Source of the DNA: Phycisphaerae bacterium | GTDB taxonomy: Bacteria > Planctomycetota > Phycisphaerae > Sedimentisphaerales > Anaerohalosphaeraceae | Assembly (NCBI GenBank): GCA_021736615.1 | Contig: JAIPFN010000020.1 | Coordinates: 1-7,514 of the forward strand | Length of the DNA stretch: 7,514 bases | Direction: 5' to 3' | Shown here: positions 5,448 to 7,514 of the stretch, piece by piece | How the letters are laid out: every line of letters begins with the position of its first letter | How positions within the stretch are numbered: the first letter of the stretch is position 1 | Made by a program: the position numbers and the translations under genes | Notes under the pieces: model-generated | What the model saw: the letters and a program-made list of their open reading frames with translations, nothing else | Database searches by the model: none | What the model was told of the DNA's origin: nothing

Positions 5448-6464
5448 TTATACGGTTGGAGCCAGCGGGCGCAGGTAATATACCCAAAGGGCGGCTATCT
5501 CGCGTGAAATGTAATAAGGCAGCCTCAGGAGGACCCGGCTTTCTTTTGCCGGTACTGTCAGAACCTGGCAGCCGTGACGCTGGTATGTCATTTTTATTCG
5601 GGGCAGGTGGTAGTAGTGGCTTACCGCTATGACTTTATCGAATGAGTTTTCCTTGAATATTTTAGTTGTGTTTTCTACGGTTTTTTGACTGCTCAGTCCG
5701 TTGCGGTCGATGATTATCGCCTCTTCGGGGATGCCCATTTCCAGGGCTCTTTTTTTCATTGCGTCTGTCTCGTGGACGCTGCCCGGCCCGGGTCCACCTG
5801 AGAAAATTATCTTTGGGGAACAGCCTTCAAGGTACAGTTTGCATCCGGTGACTGTTCTGTCTCTCAAAGCGTCTGACATCGCCCCGTCTTCTTTGACGCC
5901 TGCTCCGAAAACTACTATGACATCGGCGTCCCTGCGGTAATCGGTTTTGCCGAAGCAAAACATCTGGGCAAGCGGGAACATTACCATGCAGAAACAGAAT
6001 GTGACCACAAAGATCATCCCTCGTTTTAACTGGCCGTGTCGCGGTCTTTCGGCAGGTGAGGTGAACAGGACAATTGTTATGCCGGTTGCGACGAGCAGCG
6101 AAAAGGGGACCGGAAAACCCGACGAGATCGTTTTGAGCCTGAGCAGGTTGAAGAATGTGCAGGTGTTGTAAATACAGACAACCAGCAAAAACAGCAGCAA
6201 TCCGTCCATTATACCTCTAAGCCGGCGCGGCATGTTTGGCTTAATCGTAAAGAATATCAGCAAAAGTGAAACAATCGCCAGAAGCGAGCTTGCTATTGCC
6301 GGTTTTATCGACCCAAAGTCGATCCACCAGCAGTTTGCGTCGAAGCCTTCGATACGGAGCTGACCGAGGATGTTGAGAAGTGAAAAGCTGCCTATGAAAA
6401 ACGCTATAGCCCGGCCGATAGTTTGTTTGGCCGCGCCAGTTTTATCTCGTGCGTCTGAGCTCAT
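5448..6464 (-). CDS. Membrane protein with C-terminal DUF218 (YdcF/ElyC/SanA-like) domain
   Basis: The 338-residue protein has five likely membrane helices (about 17-36, 54-74, 85-108, 117-136 and 149-170), then a DUF218 domain (about 180-330). Family hallmarks are DVIVVFGAGVKEDG (181-194) with following RDR (201-203) and LYLEG; IIFSGGPGPG (219-228); HETDAM (231-236); the S-x-x-T-x-x-N pattern at 259-265 (SQKTVEN); and VIAVSHYYHLPR (278-289). DUF218 proteins such as ElyC and SanA are linked to envelope integrity in enterobacteria. The exact reaction is not established, and none can be assigned here. The fused multi-helix N-terminus resembles ElyC-type layouts, though the helix count is larger than in SanA. 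ATG at 6464 has GGAG 6 bases upstream. It is a host-type gene, transcribed away from leuA, with its own promoter (6498-6525). Confidence 0.85.
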   Translation of the reverse strand: MSSDARDKTGAAKQTIGRAIAFFIGSFSLLNILGQLRIEGFDANCWWIDFGSIKPAIASSLLAIVSLLLIFFTIKPNMPRRLRGIMDGLLLFLLVVCIYNTCTFFNLLRLKTISSGFPVPFSLLVATGITIVLFTSPAERPRHGQLKRGMIFVVTFCFCMVMFPLAQMFCFGKTDYRRDADVIVVFGAGVKEDGAMSDALRDRTVTGCKLYLEGCSPKIIFSGGPGPGSVHETDAMKKRALEMGIPEEAIIIDRNGLSSQKTVENTTKIFKENSFDKVIAVSHYYHLPRIKMTYQRHGCQVLTVPAKESRVLLRLPYYISREIAALWVYYLRPLAPTV

Positions 6465-6497
6465 TTCTATCTCCGATCAAATAGATTCCTTGCCGCA

Positions 6498-6525
6498 AGT
6501 ATATTCGTTTTGGTGTTGATTGCAA
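6498..6525 (-). promoter_or_regulatory. Promoter of the DUF218 gene
   Basis: Read on the minus strand: TTGCAA at 6525-6520, a 16-bp spacer, TATACT at 6503-6498. Both boxes are close to the sigma70 consensus (4/6 and 5/6). Transcription would start near 6490, leaving a leader of about 26 bases that contains GGAG. Confidence 0.6.
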
Positions 6526-6705
6526 GGTATTTAGTAAGTAGAAAGTGTTTCTTGATTATGATTGATTTACGAGTATAATTTGATGCAGGTTTGTAAAATT
6601 GAATTTTGGCGGCGGTAAGTATATCAATACCTACCGATTGTTAAGATGGTTAGAGGCTAATACAGAAAGGGTTGGTGGTTAATTATGGATAAGGTACTCG
6701 AAACC

Positions 6706-6815
6706 AATGGCGGTTCGTTAAGGATTTGTTTAACTGGAGAATCTTTAATTTTTCCCTGAAAACGTCATTTTGAGTGCTGGCTATATTATAAATAATTGCT
6801 TAAGCAACCGCCATT
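6706..6815. repeat. Inverted repeat AATGGCGGTT...AACCGCCATT with embedded palindrome
   Basis: AATGGCGGTT (6706-6715) and AACCGCCATT (6806-6815) are exact inverted copies. Extending inward gives 15 of 17 matches (6706-6722 with 6799-6815), and GGTACT/AGTACC lies outside each arm at different distances. The right arm overlaps the perfect palindrome TTGCTTAAGCAA (6796-6807), an operator-like sequence about 90 bp upstream of the leuA leader promoter. Whether it binds a regulator or is the scar of a small element is open. Confidence 0.5.
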
Positions 6816-6894
6816 AGTACCGCGAACATTTAATTCTTCATTTTGGGCGATATTCGCGGATTTTGCCGTTTTTTCGCATTTTTGGAAAGTTTTC

Positions 6895-6923
6895 TTGATT
6901 TTTTTTGGCTTTGATGCTATAAT
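6895..6923 (+). promoter_or_regulatory. Strong sigma70-type promoter for the leuA leader transcript
   Basis: TTGATT (6895-6900), a 17-bp spacer and a perfect TATAAT (6918-6923). Transcription should begin near 6929-6931. The next ATG is at 6934, so the transcript would start only a few bases before a small reading frame, and leuA would carry an untranslated region of about 185 bases. Confidence 0.75.
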
Positions 6924-6933
6924 TTTGAACGTT

Positions 6934-7005
6934 ATGAGTGATTTTACCATTACAATCAGGCTTTCCGCCCTCCTTTTACCGGGCCTGGTTCTGCTGCGCC
7001 TTTAG
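6934..7005 (+). CDS. Putative leucine-rich leader peptide of leuA
   Basis: A 23-codon frame runs from ATG at 6934 to TAG at 7003-7005, ending 109 bases before leuA. The C-terminal half reads LSALLLPGLVLLRL: eight of 23 residues are leucine, with a run of three (CTC CTT TTA) and then CTG GTT CTG CTG CGC CTT. Isoleucine occurs twice and valine once. Leader peptides rich in the end-product amino acid are the classical sensor of ribosome-mediated attenuation in leu and ilv operons. The frame is open further upstream (to 6796), but the -10 box overlaps that part, so only the last 23 codons should be in the transcript. There is no Shine-Dalgarno; with transcription starting about 3-6 bases before the ATG, initiation would be nearly leaderless. 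Function is inferred from composition and position. Confidence 0.65.
   Translation: MSDFTITIRLSALLLPGLVLLRL
6954..6990 (+). promoter_or_regulatory. Leader RNA stem-loop 1 within the leader peptide codons
   Basis: AATCAGGC (6954-6961) pairs with GCCTGGTT (6983-6990) in 8 pairs including one G-U, and CCG/CGG (6965-6967 with 6980-6982) can extend it inward. The stem spans the leucine codons 10-18, so a ribosome paused on them would melt it. This is the arrangement expected of an attenuator, although I could not find a clear competing long stem. Confidence 0.5.
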
Positions 7006-7009
7006 GCGC
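6996..7009 (+). promoter_or_regulatory. Leader RNA stem-loop 2 over the leader peptide stop codon
   Basis: GCGCC (6996-7000), loop TTTA, GGCGC (7005-7009). The TAG stop at 7003-7005 lies in the loop and at the base of the 3' arm, so a terminating ribosome must open the stem. No U-run follows, so it is not an intrinsic terminator by itself. Confidence 0.5.
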
Positions 7010-7047
7010 TCAAACTTTCCCCTCCCACTTTCAGTCATTCTTTTACC
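7010..7047 (+). promoter_or_regulatory. C-rich, G-poor tract after the leader peptide (possible Rho-loading site)
   Basis: These 38 bases contain 15 C and one G, including TTTCCCCTCCCAC. A C-over-G bubble in unstructured RNA directly after a leader peptide stop is the usual look of a Rho utilization site. It also contains CCTCC, which could pair briefly with GGAG of the leuA ribosome binding site (7105-7108). Both roles are inference. Confidence 0.35.
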
Positions 7048-7114
7048 ATTTTAATGATGGAAATTTTACGTATATTGCGTCATAATAGGCGACAATTAAG
7101 ACTTGGAGATAAAA

Positions 7115-7514
7115 ATGTCAGCAGAAAAAATACAAATATTCGACACGACCCTTCGCGACGGCGAGCAGGCGGCAGGCAGCCGGCTTGGAGTTCGCGAGAA
7201 ACTAGAGATCGCACGTCAGCTTTCTAGGCTTGGCGTCGATGTCATCGAGGCCGGTTTTCCGATCTCTTCTCCCAAAGATTTTGAGGCGGTTGAACTGCTC
7301 AGCCAGGAGATTGAAGGTGTAACGATCTGTGCGCTTTCACGTGCCATCGCTGCCGATATCGAGGCGTGCGGCAAGGCCCTTGCCAAGGCGAAGAACAGCC
7401 GGATACATACCGGGCTTGGAGTTTCGGATATTCATATCGCCGGAAAGTTCTGCGACCCCAAGTATGGGTCGACGCTGGCTAAGAAAAAAGTGACCGCTAT
7501 CAAGATGGCCATCG
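7115..7514 (+). CDS. leuA: 2-isopropylmalate synthase, N-terminal part (continues past right edge)
   Basis: The visible 133 residues belong to the DRE-TIM metallolyase (HMGL-like) barrel of 2-isopropylmalate synthase. This enzyme joins acetyl-CoA and 2-oxoisovalerate to start leucine synthesis in the cytosol. FDTTLRDGEQAAG (residues 9-21) carries the metal-binding aspartate and the catalytic arginine motif. GVDVIEAGFPISSPKDFEAV follows, then ICALSRA. RIHTGLGVSDIHIAGKF replaces the more common IHTFIATSPIH wording but keeps the fold landmarks. ATG at 7115 has GGAG 6 bases upstream, and no better start exists. Homocitrate synthase and citramalate synthase share the barrel; the GFP-SSPKDFE wording and the leucine-rich leader just upstream favour leuA. 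The C-terminal regulatory domain that binds leucine lies outside the window. Confidence 0.92.
   Translation, partial: MSAEKIQIFDTTLRDGEQAAGSRLGVREKLEIARQLSRLGVDVIEAGFPISSPKDFEAVELLSQEIEGVTICALSRAIAADIEACGKALAKAKNSRIHTGLGVSDIHIAGKFCDPKYGSTLAKKKVTAIKMAI

Larger units (their letters stand above)
6465..6933. other. Divergent intergenic region between DUF218 gene and leuA leader
   Basis: About 470 bases without a supportable gene. They hold the DUF218 promoter at the left end, an imperfect inverted repeat (6706-6722 and 6799-6815), a 12-bp palindrome (6796-6807) and the leuA leader promoter at the right end. The A/T-rich rest shows nothing I can name. Confidence 0.6.

Noticed and set aside
5393..5632. 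79-codon plus-strand open frame
   Set aside because: It starts in the right 23-bp repeat arm and runs antisense to the DUF218 gene. No domain is visible.
6796..6933. N-terminal extension of the small frame that ends at 7005
   Set aside because: The promoter -10 box lies inside it and no ribosome binding site supports the upstream ATG. Only the part from 6934 is likely transcribed and translated.

Overview
The window reads as bacterial chromosome in which a block of tailed-phage head genes sits next to housekeeping genes. The host is most likely a planctomycete-like bacterium. This is a tentative inference from the style of the LeuA N-terminus, the SU10-type capsid cluster and the many short intergenic repeats; no rRNA or other marker gene is present to settle it.

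Layout. (1) Positions 1-3770, all on the minus strand: in transcription order a portal protein (3770-2223), a small coiled-coil scaffold-like protein (2161-1643), an SU10-type major capsid protein (1606-452) and the first 53 codons of a further gene that leaves the window (160-1). Portal, scaffold and capsid are closely spaced and each has a good Shine-Dalgarno. A 291-base gap holding short repeats and a hairpin separates the capsid gene from the next one. No terminase lies upstream of the portal, where tailed phages usually have it. (2) Positions 3771-5447: one small minus-strand gene for a membrane-anchored or exported protein made of 21-residue repeats (4650-4171), surrounded by noncoding DNA rich in inverted repeats. 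A near-perfect 32-bp inverted repeat brackets this gene. A second 23-bp inverted repeat brackets a phased array of GGTAAA motifs. (3) Positions 5448-6464, minus: a membrane protein with a C-terminal DUF218 (YdcF/ElyC/SanA-type) domain and a good promoter. (4) Positions 6465-7514, plus: a long leader region and the start of leuA (2-isopropylmalate synthase), which runs off the right edge.

How the parts relate. Portal, scaffold and capsid protein would assemble a procapsid: the portal forms the vertex ring, the scaffold guides assembly and the capsid protein forms the shell. The missing terminase slot and the repeat-filled gap suggest a prophage remnant, a rearranged prophage or a domesticated particle; the window alone cannot decide. 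The right edge carries the most striking regulatory signal. A consensus promoter (TTGATT, 17 bp, TATAAT) is followed almost at once by a 23-codon reading frame with eight leucine codons, two stem-loops and a C-rich, G-poor tract, all just before leuA. This looks like a leucine-responsive attenuation leader.
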